Source: Calendula officinalis
Taxonomy: Eukaryota; Streptophyta; Magnoliopsida; Asterales; Asteraceae
Length of the DNA stretch: 64,000 bases
Direction: 5' to 3'
NCBI GenBank assembly: GCA_963853835.1
Contig: OY970828.1
Location: forward strand, 59,946,861 to 60,010,860
Shown here: piece after piece, positions 11,931 to 21,422 of the stretch
How the letters are laid out: each line of letters opens with the position of its first letter
Numbering within the stretch: the first letter of the stretch is position 1
The notes under the pieces: generated by a model
The model's database searches: none
Seen by the model: only the letters and a program-made list of their open reading frames with translations
What the model was told of the DNA's origin: nothing
Made by a program: the position numbers and the translations under genes

Positions 11931-13338
11931 GATGTCGAGAGATGAAGAATTGTTTGGTGGATATGTCTAGACAAAGGTAACCGCGATGGTGGAGAGGGTA
12001 ACCAAGAAAAACGCAAGGGGTAGATCTAGGGGTTAATTTGTCGTGAGTGGTAGAGGATGTATTGGGATAGCAAAGACACCCGAAGGTGCGCAAATGAGTG
12101 TAGGAGGGATTGCGTGTGTAGAGAATGGTGGTGGGAGTGTGATTTTTAATCGCAGAAGAAGGTAGGATATTGATGAGATAAGTAGCGAAATGAAGGGCAT
12201 ACGACCAATAAGAGGGAGGAACGGAAGCATGTATGAGGTTGGTTCGGATGATATTATTTAGGGTGCGGATGAGTCGTTCGGCTTTACCGTTTTGGGGAGA
12301 GGTGTAGGGACAAGAGAAGCGAAGATGCATGCCATGAGTTTCACAAAAGGTTTGAAATTGAGAGTTGTTAAATTCACGACCATTGTCGCATTGTAAGGTT
12401 TTAATTTTCTTTTCGAATTGGGTGTTAATATACGTGTAAAAAGTGGAGAATATGGAAAAGACTTGTGATTTATATTTCAGTGGAAAGGTCCATGTAAAGT
12501 GAGTAAAATCATCTAGAATAAGAAGATAGTATTTATGACCTAAGGTAGAAGGGATAGGAGAAGTCCATAAGTCGGCATGCAATAAATCAAACGGGCTAAA
12601 CGTAATAGAATGAGAAGAATTAAAATTTAGACGAGAATGCTTGCCTAAGGAGCAAGAATTACAAGCATTAATAGTACTAAGTTTATGCGGGAAAAAAGTA
12701 TTATTCCTAAGTAAAGAAAAAACAGAAGTCCCCGGATGGCCGAGACGATTGTGCCAAATGGATGGAGAAACGGTATGAAGTGCTAGAGGTGTGGAACGCC
12801 CATTGAAGCCCTTTGGGAAGGGGTACAAATCACCGGTACTGTTGCATCTTGTGATTGGCGTCCCCGTTTTGAGATCTTTCACAGTGAAACCAAAAGGGTC
12901 AAATTCAACAGAAACAATGTTATCACGGGTAAATTTACGAACAGAGATCAAGTTTTTAATTAATTTAGGAACATGATAGATACTTTTTAAAAGGTATGGT
13001 CGGTTAGGGTCGGGTATGGTTGCGGAACCTAGACCCGTAACTGGAAGACTACTACCATTACCTACTAAAATATAATGCGGTTTACTTAAACAATATAAGT
13101 GAGAAAAGTTACCCGCTGTGCTAGCAACGTGTGATGTGGAACCCGTATCCATGTACCAAGAGTTATCCGACGTATTAAGGTGCATGGTATTGAACGTTGC
13201 ATCTCGCTCGGTTGGAGTCATCGGATTGCCGGGCATAGGGTACGGTGCACCCATGTAATACGCCTGTTGTGGAGTTTTTGGGCGTGGACCGAGAATGCCC
13301 TGTTGTTGTGGAGTTGGCGCCGCTATTATATAGGACAT
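11923..13338 (-). pseudogene. Copia protease-integrase remnant, 471 codons
   Basis: Open minus-strand frame with Copia pol domains in order. The aspartic protease active site WYMDTGSTSH is near residue 61. The GAG-pre-integrase HxxLGHPG block is near residue 197. The integrase core follows, with DLWTSPIPS, LILDDFTHF, QCDNGREFN and the catalytic Glu in QNGKAERLIRT. It ends at FISRHLT, the usual link to the reverse transcriptase, where a stop follows the deletion junction. No zinc knuckle or main gag region precedes it. It is uninterrupted over 1.4 kb, which agrees with the identical LTRs, but the polyprotein cannot be complete. Confidence 0.88.
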
Positions 13339-13979
13339 GATGATGGAGTAGAGATGCTAACAGGTTGTGGGGTGAAAAGGGAGGAAGAAGGTAGGGGGAA
13401 AAATACAAATATAATGTGTATTTGCGGTGGTTTGGAAGGAACAAAAAAGAATTGTAGATATATTTGTTGTGGCGGCGGCCGATCAATATTAGGTGTAATT
13501 CTAGCAGAATATGATTGTTGAAGAGGTGGATTATATGGAGCAGAAAAATATTATGTCAACAAAAATTATGTCAACAAATATGATCTATATGTGTGCTTGG
13601 GTTTTGAAGAAAAAGGTGTCCACAAATATAAAGTATGTATATCTGCGTTGGAGTTTGAAGAACAAGGATGGCGTGCGTGGAAGAGTAAAACGAATAATAA
13701 TAATAATAACAATGCTCCGAAACTGGTAGAAGAAAAGATTCGGTGACTTGTGGAGAGAAAAAAAAAAAAGAAACTGGTAGAAGAAAAGAAATCGGACAGT
13801 GAGTATTCGAAGGAGAAGGCTTGCAAAGTTTGGGATTTTGTATTGCTTTGCTTTGTTGCTATTGGTTGCTTGAGTCAACAATAGCTGCCAAATAAAAAAT
13901 AATAATGAAGACGATGAGAATTCGAAGGAGGTTGGGGAATTTTTAGGGTACGGCCAAGAATTAGGTTTAGGGTATTAAG
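13339..13979 (-). other. Copia leader and residual gag region
   Basis: Between the primer-binding site and the protease frame. In a full-length element this stretch would carry gag. Here only short, unconvincing frames remain on either strand, with AT-rich and TTC-rich runs. I read it as leader sequence plus the deletion scar of gag. Confidence 0.5.
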
Positions 13980-14136
13980 GCTCTGATACCATGTTAATAT
14001 GTATCAATTCTTGATTCTCATTGATTGACAAAGTGTGTATTATATACACAATTACAAGGCTATAAACTAGGAAAGGATTACATACAATCAAGCCAATATA
14101 TATCTAAAATATAATTCAAATATAGGCTATCTAACA
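13980..14136 (-). repeat. Copia 5' LTR and tRNA-iMet primer-binding site
   Basis: LTR 13992-14136, with the 12-base site complementary to the 3' end of initiator tRNA-Met at 13980-13991, directly next to the LTR on its inner side. Confidence 0.9.
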
Positions 14137-14522
14137 CACACTTTTGTCGAAAGTCTTCTCTAGAAATAGTCAATGTTATCTTATCGTAGATTGAGTTGGA
14201 AATTTATAACGAGGATTGAGCAATGGAGCAGCCGTGATCGAATTCAAAAATCAAATCATATCGGACCAACTTAGTCAAGGTGGTCAATTAATTGATCGTA
14301 TATGTTTGTTAGACCGCTCGGTATGGGTCTCCAGACGGGGTCGTGGGGCTGAGGTGGCCGCTCGGCCACGGCGTGGTGCACCGGGGAACACCGCCCTCTA
14401 CACGGCGTGGGGTGCGGTGGTGAAGAGCCGTGGGAACGAGAACGAGAGAGAACGAGCGGGGTGGGATGCTTTTGACCATTATTCAACGGTCTTATGACCG
14501 TTACAAATTATAAAAAATATAT

Positions 14523-14571
<49 letters not shown>

Positions 14572-14662
14572 CAATCACAACACAATACAATTACCCATCT
14601 TACAACACAATCTATATCATTTCCTTACCATCTTTTTTAACCTATAATCACTACATTTAATC

Positions 14663-14854
14663 ATGGCTACCCCACCACCATCGTCGTCAACATCATCGTC
14701 ATCATCCGACACATACGATATGGATCTGATTGCGTATTGCGCGTCGCGTTTGAATGCACATGCGGCGGAAAGTAGCACCGCCCGCTTCGACAGTAGGACG
14801 GCGAAGCTCAACCGTAATCGGGGCGCTGGACACCGACGTCTTTATCGAGATTAT
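14663..14854 (+). pseudogene. HARBI1-like transposase, N-terminal part
   Basis: ATG 14663 opens a Ser-rich leader and runs to the GAGHRRLYRDY block that precedes the Harbinger transposase domain. The frame is cut by the 5' LTR at 14855. Skipping the retrotransposon and one ATTAT duplication joins codon TAT (14852-14854) exactly to TTT at 23123, restoring DYFADDSVYNDRDF. This shows where the insertion happened and that the frame was open at that time. Confidence 0.85.
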
Positions 14855-16549
14855 TGTAACGACCCGAATTTGTAAATAAATAAAATATGTAAAAATATGA
14901 TAATTATGGATAAATCATATAAAACACGTGGAAATTGGTTTCGTGTCGTTTGGAGACCGTACGAGAAAGTTATGGGCGAAACCGGGTCGAGACAAGATTG
15001 GAAAAATGCAGCCCTGGCTGCATAGAGAGTTCGCGACGCGAAGTATACTTCGCGATCGGGAACTAGCTCCAGGTAGTTTGGTAGTTGGTCGCTAAGTGTT
15101 CGCGTTTGGGTTAACGATCGCGAAGTCTGTGTGCCATGGAGAGTTAGCGACGCGAACTATGGTCGCGTCGTGAACTCTGGACGACCAGCATTAAAGACGG
15201 GATTTGGCTCATTTATTGCCAAGTGAAACCCTAGTTTTTCTCTCTCGAGTTTGTGAGCGTTTTTGGGTGTAAAGCATCATTTGGAGCTGATTTCTTCATC
15301 AAATCTTGTGATTCTTCACTCCTAGTTGAAGATTAGAGGTAAATCTTCACTCCTTTGTAGTTGTTGCTTTAGATCTATGGGTTTAGAAGCTTGGGTTTGA
15401 AACCCTAGTTCTTGGGTTGGTGATTTATGGTGAAATAAACGTTGTATACACTTAATAGATGGTATATTAACAAGGAAATCAAGTGTATGGTTAAGATTTG
15501 TAAGAATCTTAAGGGTTGGTTAAACCTAGGGTTTGGTAATCACCATATTTGGGGAAAATGGATTGATGGGTGTTATCTAGAGGTAGATGAACACATTGGT
15601 AGTAGTTTGTGATGATAACCTTGTTGTTATAATTGTTTAGACATTCGGTGAAGTATTGAAGTGGACGATTTGTGAACAAGTAACCGGCGGAAAGAATACG
15701 GTTAAAGCATCTTTATTGCTAAGGTGAGTACGTGTGGACTTTATCGAGTACATAGCCCTTGAAATACATTTTTATACTTGGGTTACGGTCTAATTGCTTA
15801 ATTGAGTAGACTTATAGTTGTGTAGTTAGTTATGAATTATTGTTAATAATTAACTAACTGGTTTGTTGATGAATGTGATAGCTGAGAGCTAGAATAACAT
15901 AACATTTGAGTTATGGCGAGAACGAGATGACGTGATGCTAGTTAGTTCGGGGGCAACCCGATAACTAGACATGGTAATGTTTCTAACTAGTTCGGGGGCA
16001 ACCCGATAGTTAGATAGGATAGTGTTTCTAGCTAGTTCGGGGGCAACCCGATAGTTGGATTTATGGGTGCTTTTAGCTAGTTCGGGGGCAACCCGATAGT
16101 TGGGCACGTTAGTGTTGCTAGTTAGCTCGGGGGCAACCCGATAACTAGATATGTGTTGCTAGGGAAGCAAGGTTGGAGCCACCATAGGGTGACTATATAG
16201 ATGGACGGAATTATCTGTGTTGATTACTTGGTTAACGTTTATTATTATTAATGGGTCTAAACCCATGTATCTCACGAGACGTTTTTGTCTCACGTACTCC
16301 TTGTTTGTTTTGCTATGTACTCAGGTTCGGGATCGAAGGCTTAGGTACGCATGGATAGAGATGCGGGACCTAGAATAGAAGAACACTAGATTGGATTTAG
16401 TCTTAGCTTGGTGATGATCTATTTTGTAACACCTACTTTTATACTCTGATTTCATATCAAGGTTTTTGTAAATCTAAATTGGGGATGTTCTTCCATTTAT
16501 AAAATGTTTTATTTTGGCCAATATTTGGCATTAAATTTGAGGTGTTACA
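14855..16549 (+). repeat. Gypsy A 5' LTR (1695 bp)
   Basis: Starts TGTAACGACCCG and ends GGTGTTACA. It contains a CpG-rich patch with TCGCG/CGCGA palindromes (15030-15175) and the five-unit hairpin array at 15937-16149. Its copy at 21423-23117 is nearly identical. Confidence 0.95.
15937..16149. repeat. Five tandem hairpin units in the LTR
   Basis: Five irregular units about 40-55 bp apart, each with the core TTCGGGGGCAACCCGAT (or CTCGGG) flanked by CTAACTAG-like and AGTTAG-like arms. Each can fold into a stem around the GGCA loop. The same array is in the 3' LTR (22505-22717) and, in reverse, in the second Gypsy element (about 26712-26935). Read on the other strand it yields a repeated NYRVAPEL peptide, which is a translation artefact. 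Confidence 0.88.
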
Positions 16550-16552
16550 ACT

Positions 16553-16564
16553 TGGTATCAGAGC
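16553..16564 (+). other. Gypsy A primer-binding site (tRNA-iMet)
   Basis: TGGTATCAGAGC, three bases after the end of the 5' LTR, complementary to the 3' end of initiator tRNA-Met. This is where reverse transcription is primed. Confidence 0.92.
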
Positions 16565-16799
16565 TATAGTTTAAGTGAATTAGGTTGGATGACCATCCTA
16601 GTCTTAGACTGTAGCATTAGGAATATAAGATTCCTTGAGATCATAGGTTGACCTTGAGACTTTATGTTAAGTTTAGGGTTGAACCTAGGGGACCGATGAA
16701 ATTTGTTATGATTTTTGGATATTGGGTCTTATGAGACTAATGAGTTGTACACAAGGTACTAAATGTTTAATGTCTTTCGTATAGTCTTGATCGAAAGTG

Positions 16800-19700
16800 A
16801 TGGTGAACACTCGTAGAAGTGGTAAAGCCCCGGAGGGCCGGGAGGAAGAGATACCTCATGTAGAGGTTGTGGTGGAACAGGAAAGTCCACCGTCGATGCA
16901 CCGGGATGGTGAATCGGAAGTCGGATCTAATAGAACTCCGGTAACCATGGCGGATCTCCAAACCTTCCTTGATCAAATCAAGGGAACGGTGGCCGATGAA
17001 GTGCACCGAATTATTGGGGACCGTGAAAGGTCGGGTGGAGACCGTGAGTCCGAAGCTAAATCGGAAGAGAAAACCGGGGGTAGTGGCACCGGGGAGGGAA
17101 AGTCCTCCACGGGTGGCCAAAGTGATGCTAGGGCTAGGCCCATTGTGAAAGAGGGTTGTTCGTTTAAATCCTTCATGGCTTGTAAGCCAAATGTGTATAC
17201 GGGAAGTTCGGACCCGAAAGTAACAATGAGGTGGATCCGAGAAACCGAGAGGGTTATCGGAAGTAGTAAGTGTAAGGATGTTGATATGGTGACGTATGCG
17301 TCACAATTGTTGAAAGAGGATGCGATGGTTTGGTGGGACATCGTGTATGAGACCCTCGGGAGGGAGGTGGTTGAGAAGATGACGTGGGATGAATTCACCA
17401 CGAGATTGAAAAAGAAATTTTGTCCCGAAAGGGATTTGGAGAAAATGCACGAGAAGTTCGTGACCCTCAAAAAGGGTGATATGTCGGTGGAGGAATATTC
17501 GAGGGAATTCACGGGATTGCTCCCGTTTGTTGCAAAAACTTACTCGGAAGAGAGAATGAGGGTGGTCCGGTACGCTTGTGGGTTACCGTGGGACTACCAA
17601 TTGGAAGTTAAGAGGGCGGTCACACTCGATGAGGCCATTAGTGCCGCCCGGGGTGTGGAAGAAGTGAATGAGGCACGGGTTGCCGAGAGGGCCCATGTGG
17701 GCGAGAAAAGGAAGGCGGAGAGCGGCTCTAGTTCGTTCAAAAAGGGGAAGTTCACTTCGAGCTTCTCTAAACAAGGAAGTGTTGGCCCGTGCAAGAAATG
17801 CGGGAAAAATCATACCGGCGAGTGCCGAAGTGGTTCGAGGTCTTGTTTTAGTTGTGGTAGACCGGGGCATGTAGCCCGGGATTGTAAGGTCAAGTCGTTG
17901 GCCGATGTGGAGTGTTTCTCGTGCCACGAGAAGGGACACTATAGCAATGTGTGCCCAAAGAAGGGAATCGAGTCGATGGTGTCCACGGCTCAAAAGAAAG
18001 TGGAACCGGCTAAGGTGAAGGGGCGATCCTTCCAACTCACCCGAGAGGAGGCGAAGGAGGCACACGATGTGGTGTCAGGTACTCTATTCATTAACTCCTT
18101 GCCAACTCATATTTTGTTTGATTCGGGTTCTAATTATTCGTTTGTGTCTTATGAGTTCGGTTGTAAATTGAATGTGCCGTCCGAGATGTTAGACGAGGTT
18201 TATGAAATAGAAGTAGCCGACGGGAAAACGTCTATGGTTGAATGTATTTATAGAAATTGTGAAATAGAGATAGACGGTAGAAAGTTTAAGGTGGATTTGT
18301 TGCCCATGGGAATTAGGGCGTTTGATGTGGTTATCGGTATGGATTGGTTGGGTATGCACCAAGCCAAGATTTTGTGTGGAAAGAAAATAGTGTCGATTAG
18401 GACACCCGAGAATGAGAAAGTGTATGTGTATGGGGAGAAACGACATCACATGCCTAATGTGATTACCGCCATTATGGCGAGAAAAAGTATATCGAAAGGT
18501 TGTGCATCGTTTATTGCATATGTATTAGATGGCCGAAAAGAAAAGAAGTCAATGGGTGACGTCAAAATTATTCGGGATTTCCCCGAGGTATTTCCCGATG
18601 ACTTGCCCGGTTTGCCACCGGAGAGACAAGTCGAGTTTAAGATTGATTTAGTGCCGGGGGCGACGTCGATTGCTCGTGCTCCCTATCGTTTAGCTCCCAC
18701 CGAGATGCGGGAACTGATGACTCAATTGCAAGATTTGTTAGACAAGGGTTTTATTCGTCCGAGTTCGTCACCGTGGGGTGCACCGGTGTTATTTGTTAAA
18801 AAGAAAGACGGTTCGATGAGAATGTGTATCGACTACCGAGAGTTGAACAAGGTAACTATTAAGAATCGTTACCCGTTGCCGAGAATTGATGACTTATTCG
18901 ATCAATTGCAAGGTGCAAGCTATTTCTCGAAAATTGATTTGAGGTCGGGTTATCACCAAGTTCGGGTGAAAGAATGCGACACCGAGAAGACGGCTTTTCG
19001 TACACGTTATGGTCATTATGAATTTCTAGTGATGCCGTTTGGTCTTACAAACGCGCCGGCTATTTTTATGGATTTGATGAATCGGGTTTGTAAACCGTTT
19101 CTTGATAAGTTTTTGATCGTGTTTATTGACGACATCTTGATTTATTCGAAAACCGAGGAAGAACACGAAGGTCATTTGAGACTTGTGTTAGATGTGTTAA
19201 AACGGGAGAAGTTGTATGCTAAATTTTCAAAGTGTGAGTTTTGGTTGCGGGAAGTGCAATTTTTAGGTCACGTGGTGGCGTGTGATGGTATTAAGGTTGA
19301 CCCGTCCAAGATTGAAGCGGTGTCAAATTGGGAGCCTCCGAGAACTCCTACCGAGGTTAGAAGTTTTCTTGGGTTAGCCGGTTATTACCGAAGGTTTATA
19401 CAAGACTTCTCGAGAATCGCAATTCCACTCACGAAGTTAACGAGAAAAAGTGAGAAGTTTGTGTGGGAAAAGAAGCAAGAAGAGGCGTTTAATTTGTTGA
19501 AGGAAAAGTTGTGTAACGCGCCAATTCTTACGTTACCGGATGGTATGGAGGATTTTGTGGTGTATAGTGATGCTTCGAATCAAGGGCTCGGTTGTGTGTT
19601 GATGCAAAGAGGTAAAGTGATCGCGTATGCCTCGCGACAATTGAAGAATGCGGAATTGAGGTACACGACACACGACTTGGAGTTGGCGGCGATTATATTT

Positions 19701-21410
19701 GCCTTGAAGTTGTGGAGGCATTATTTGTATGGTACTCGGTGTACATTGTACACGGATCATAAGAGTTTGCAATATGTGTTTACACAAAAAGACCTTAATA
19801 TGCGACAAAGAAGGTGGATCGAGTTGATTGCCGATTATGATTGTGAAATTGTGTATCACGCGGGTAAGGCGAATGTGGTGGCCGATGCCTTGAGCCGAAA
19901 GGTATATGAAAAACCGAACCGGGGAATTTTATCACGAATAGAAGTCGTCTCGAGTATCATTGAAAGGATCAAGAATGCCCAACGGGAGGTTATGGGAAAA
20001 GACGAGTTAAGACAAGAACGGTTAGGTAAGAACCAACATTTTCTCGAAAATGCACAAGGGTTGAAGACCGTAGGCGGTCGTATTTGGGTTCCTAAGTTTG
20101 GTGGCATCCGAAAAGAGTTGTTGTATGATGTGCATAAATCGAAGTATTCGATTCACCCGGGAAGTACAAAGACGTACCAAGATATGAAACGGGTTTATTG
20201 GTGGCCCGGAATGAAGGCGAGGGTGGCCAAGTATATCTCTAAGTGTGCCACGTGTGCACAAGTGAAAGCCGAGCATCAAGTACCGTATGGGGTAGCTCAA
20301 TCTTTAGTCGTACCGGCCGGGAAGTGGGAAGATATAACTATGGATTTCATAGTGGGTTTACCGAAGACTAGTAGAGGTCACGATGCCATTTGGGTCATAG
20401 TAGACCGGTTGACCAAGAGTGCGTTATTTTTAGCAATTCGGGAAACGTTGCCACTCGAGAAGTTGGCTAAGTTATATGTTGATGAGGTGGTTCGACTCCA
20501 CGGGGTTCCGTTATCGATTGTATCCGATAGAGACGCGAGGTTTACCTCGAGATTTTGGCGGTCCTTACAAGAAGAGTTGGGTACAAAGTTGCGGTTGAGC
20601 ACGGCTTATCACCCGCAAACCGACGGTCAAAGTGAAAGAACGATTCAAACGGTCGAAGACATGTTGAGATCGTGTGTGCTAGATTTCGGTGGTAAATGGG
20701 ATGAACATTTACCGTTAGTCGAGTTCTCGTATAATAATAGCTATCACTCGACTATTAAGATGCCGCCTTACGAGGCGTTGTATGGGAGAAAATGTAGAAC
20801 TCCATCTTGTTGGTTGGAAGCGGGAGAAACGAAACTCACGGGTCCCGAGATCGTGAGAGTGACAAATGAAAAGATCGGTATTATTCAAAACAACATGAAA
20901 GTCGCCCAAGATAGACAACGAAGTTATTCGGGTTTGAAGAAAAGACCGTACGATTTGGATGTCGGTGATATGGTCATGTTGAAAGTGTCACCTTGGAAAG
21001 GTGTGATGCGGTTTGGTAAGAAGGGAAAGTTGAGTCCAAGGTATGTTGGACCGTTTAAAATATTGAAACGGGTCGGGCTTCAAGCTTTTAAGTTGGAACT
21101 TCCACCCGAGCTTCAAGGTGTGCATGACACCTTCCACGTAAGTTATTTGAAAAAGTTTATCGGGGAAGTTGAAAATATTATTCCGTTGCAAGAGTTGCGG
21201 GTTGACGGCCCGAACCGGTTAATTGAGGAGCCCGAGGCTATACTAGAAACGAAAACGAAGAAGCTTCGGAATAAGGAGATTGATTTGGTGTTGGTCAAGT
21301 GGAAGCATTCACTTGGGCCGAATTTGACTTGGGAAGTCAAAGACGAGATTCGAAAGAGGTACCCGGATTTCGTGAACTATGATGAGATTCCGAGGACGGA
21401 ATCTTCTTAA
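16800..21410 (+). CDS. Gypsy A gag-pol polyprotein, 1536 aa, intact
   Basis: A single frame with no stop; ATG 16800 is the first ATG in this frame. Domains in order: gag (about 125-300, with the WWDIVYETLG and FCPERDLEKM blocks); zinc knuckles of the CX2CX4HX4C type (about 350-390); aspartic protease (ILFDSGSNYSFVS, near 440); reverse transcriptase with MCIDYRELNK, FGLTNAP and the catalytic FIDDILIYS; RNase H (VVYSDASNQGLGCVLMQ); integrase with the HHCC zinc finger (HPGSTKTYQDMKRVYWWP, CATCAQ), the core D, D and E in ITMDFIVGLP, IVSDRDARFTSRFW and GQSERTIQTV; and a chromodomain-like tail (LVKWKHSLGPNLTWE). Such polyproteins form the particle, cleave themselves, copy the RNA and integrate the cDNA; the tail may guide integration to chromatin. 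All catalytic residues I can check are present. Confidence 0.95.
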   Translation: MVNTRRSGKAPEGREEEIPHVEVVVEQESPPSMHRDGESEVGSNRTPVTMADLQTFLDQIKGTVADEVHRIIGDRERSGGDRESEAKSEEKTGGSGTGEGKSSTGGQSDARARPIVKEGCSFKSFMACKPNVYTGSSDPKVTMRWIRETERVIGSSKCKDVDMVTYASQLLKEDAMVWWDIVYETLGREVVEKMTWDEFTTRLKKKFCPERDLEKMHEKFVTLKKGDMSVEEYSREFTGLLPFVAKTYSEERMRVVRYACGLPWDYQLEVKRAVTLDEAISAARGVEEVNEARVAERAHVGEKRKAESGSSSFKKGKFTSSFSKQGSVGPCKKCGKNHTGECRSGSRSCFSCGRPGHVARDCKVKSLADVECFSCHEKGHYSNVCPKKGIESMVSTAQKKVEPAKVKGRSFQLTREEAKEAHDVVSGTLFINSLPTHILFDSGSNYSFVSYEFGCKLNVPSEMLDEVYEIEVADGKTSMVECIYRNCEIEIDGRKFKVDLLPMGIRAFDVVIGMDWLGMHQAKILCGKKIVSIRTPENEKVYVYGEKRHHMPNVITAIMARKSISKGCASFIAYVLDGRKEKKSMGDVKIIRDFPEVFPDDLPGLPPERQVEFKIDLVPGATSIARAPYRLAPTEMRELMTQLQDLLDKGFIRPSSSPWGAPVLFVKKKDGSMRMCIDYRELNKVTIKNRYPLPRIDDLFDQLQGASYFSKIDLRSGYHQVRVKECDTEKTAFRTRYGHYEFLVMPFGLTNAPAIFMDLMNRVCKPFLDKFLIVFIDDILIYSKTEEEHEGHLRLVLDVLKREKLYAKFSKCEFWLREVQFLGHVVACDGIKVDPSKIEAVSNWEPPRTPTEVRSFLGLAGYYRRFIQDFSRIAIPLTKLTRKSEKFVWEKKQEEAFNLLKEKLCNAPILTLPDGMEDFVVYSDASNQGLGCVLMQRGKVIAYASRQLKNAELRYTTHDLELAAIIFALKLWRHYLYGTRCTLYTDHKSLQYVFTQKDLNMRQRRWIELIADYDCEIVYHAGKANVVADALSRKVYEKPNRGILSRIEVVSSIIERIKNAQREVMGKDELRQERLGKNQHFLENAQGLKTVGGRIWVPKFGGIRKELLYDVHKSKYSIHPGSTKTYQDMKRVYWWPGMKARVAKYISKCATCAQVKAEHQVPYGVAQSLVVPAGKWEDITMDFIVGLPKTSRGHDAIWVIVDRLTKSALFLAIRETLPLEKLAKLYVDEVVRLHGVPLSIVSDRDARFTSRFWRSLQEELGTKLRLSTAYHPQTDGQSERTIQTVEDMLRSCVLDFGGKWDEHLPLVEFSYNNSYHSTIKMPPYEALYGRKCRTPSCWLEAGETKLTGPEIVRVTNEKIGIIQNNMKVAQDRQRSYSGLKKRPYDLDVGDMVMLKVSPWKGVMRFGKKGKLSPRYVGPFKILKRVGLQAFKLELPPELQGVHDTFHVSYLKKFIGEVENIIPLQELRVDGPNRLIEEPEAILETKTKKLRNKEIDLVLVKWKHSLGPNLTWEVKDEIRKRYPDFVNYDEIPRTESS

Positions 21411-21422
21411 GGGGTAGATAGT

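Larger units (their letters stand above)
11497..14136 (-). mobile_element. Ty1/Copia element, internally deleted, identical LTRs
   Basis: A 2.64-kb element in minus orientation. The 145-bp LTRs (11497-11641 and 13992-14136) show no difference by eye. Target duplication CACAC lies at 11492-11496 and 14137-14141. The primer-binding site complementary to initiator tRNA-Met (TGGTATCAGAGC on the minus strand, 13980-13991) adjoins the 5' LTR. A polypurine tract (GAGGGGGGC) adjoins the 3' LTR at about 11642-11652. It encodes only protease-integrase and the end of RNase H. Most of gag and the whole reverse transcriptase are missing, so it must have used another element's enzymes. Confidence 0.93.

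Noticed and set aside
15889..16107. Open frame with a repeated NYRVAPEL peptide (also 22457-22675 and 26758-26976)
   Set aside because: It is the antisense translation of the LTR hairpin array; it depends on the repeat period and lies in non-coding LTR sequence.
15937..16149. CRISPR-like array of short repeats
   Set aside because: Spacing is uneven, the repeats are degenerate hairpins inside an LTR, and the organism is a plant.
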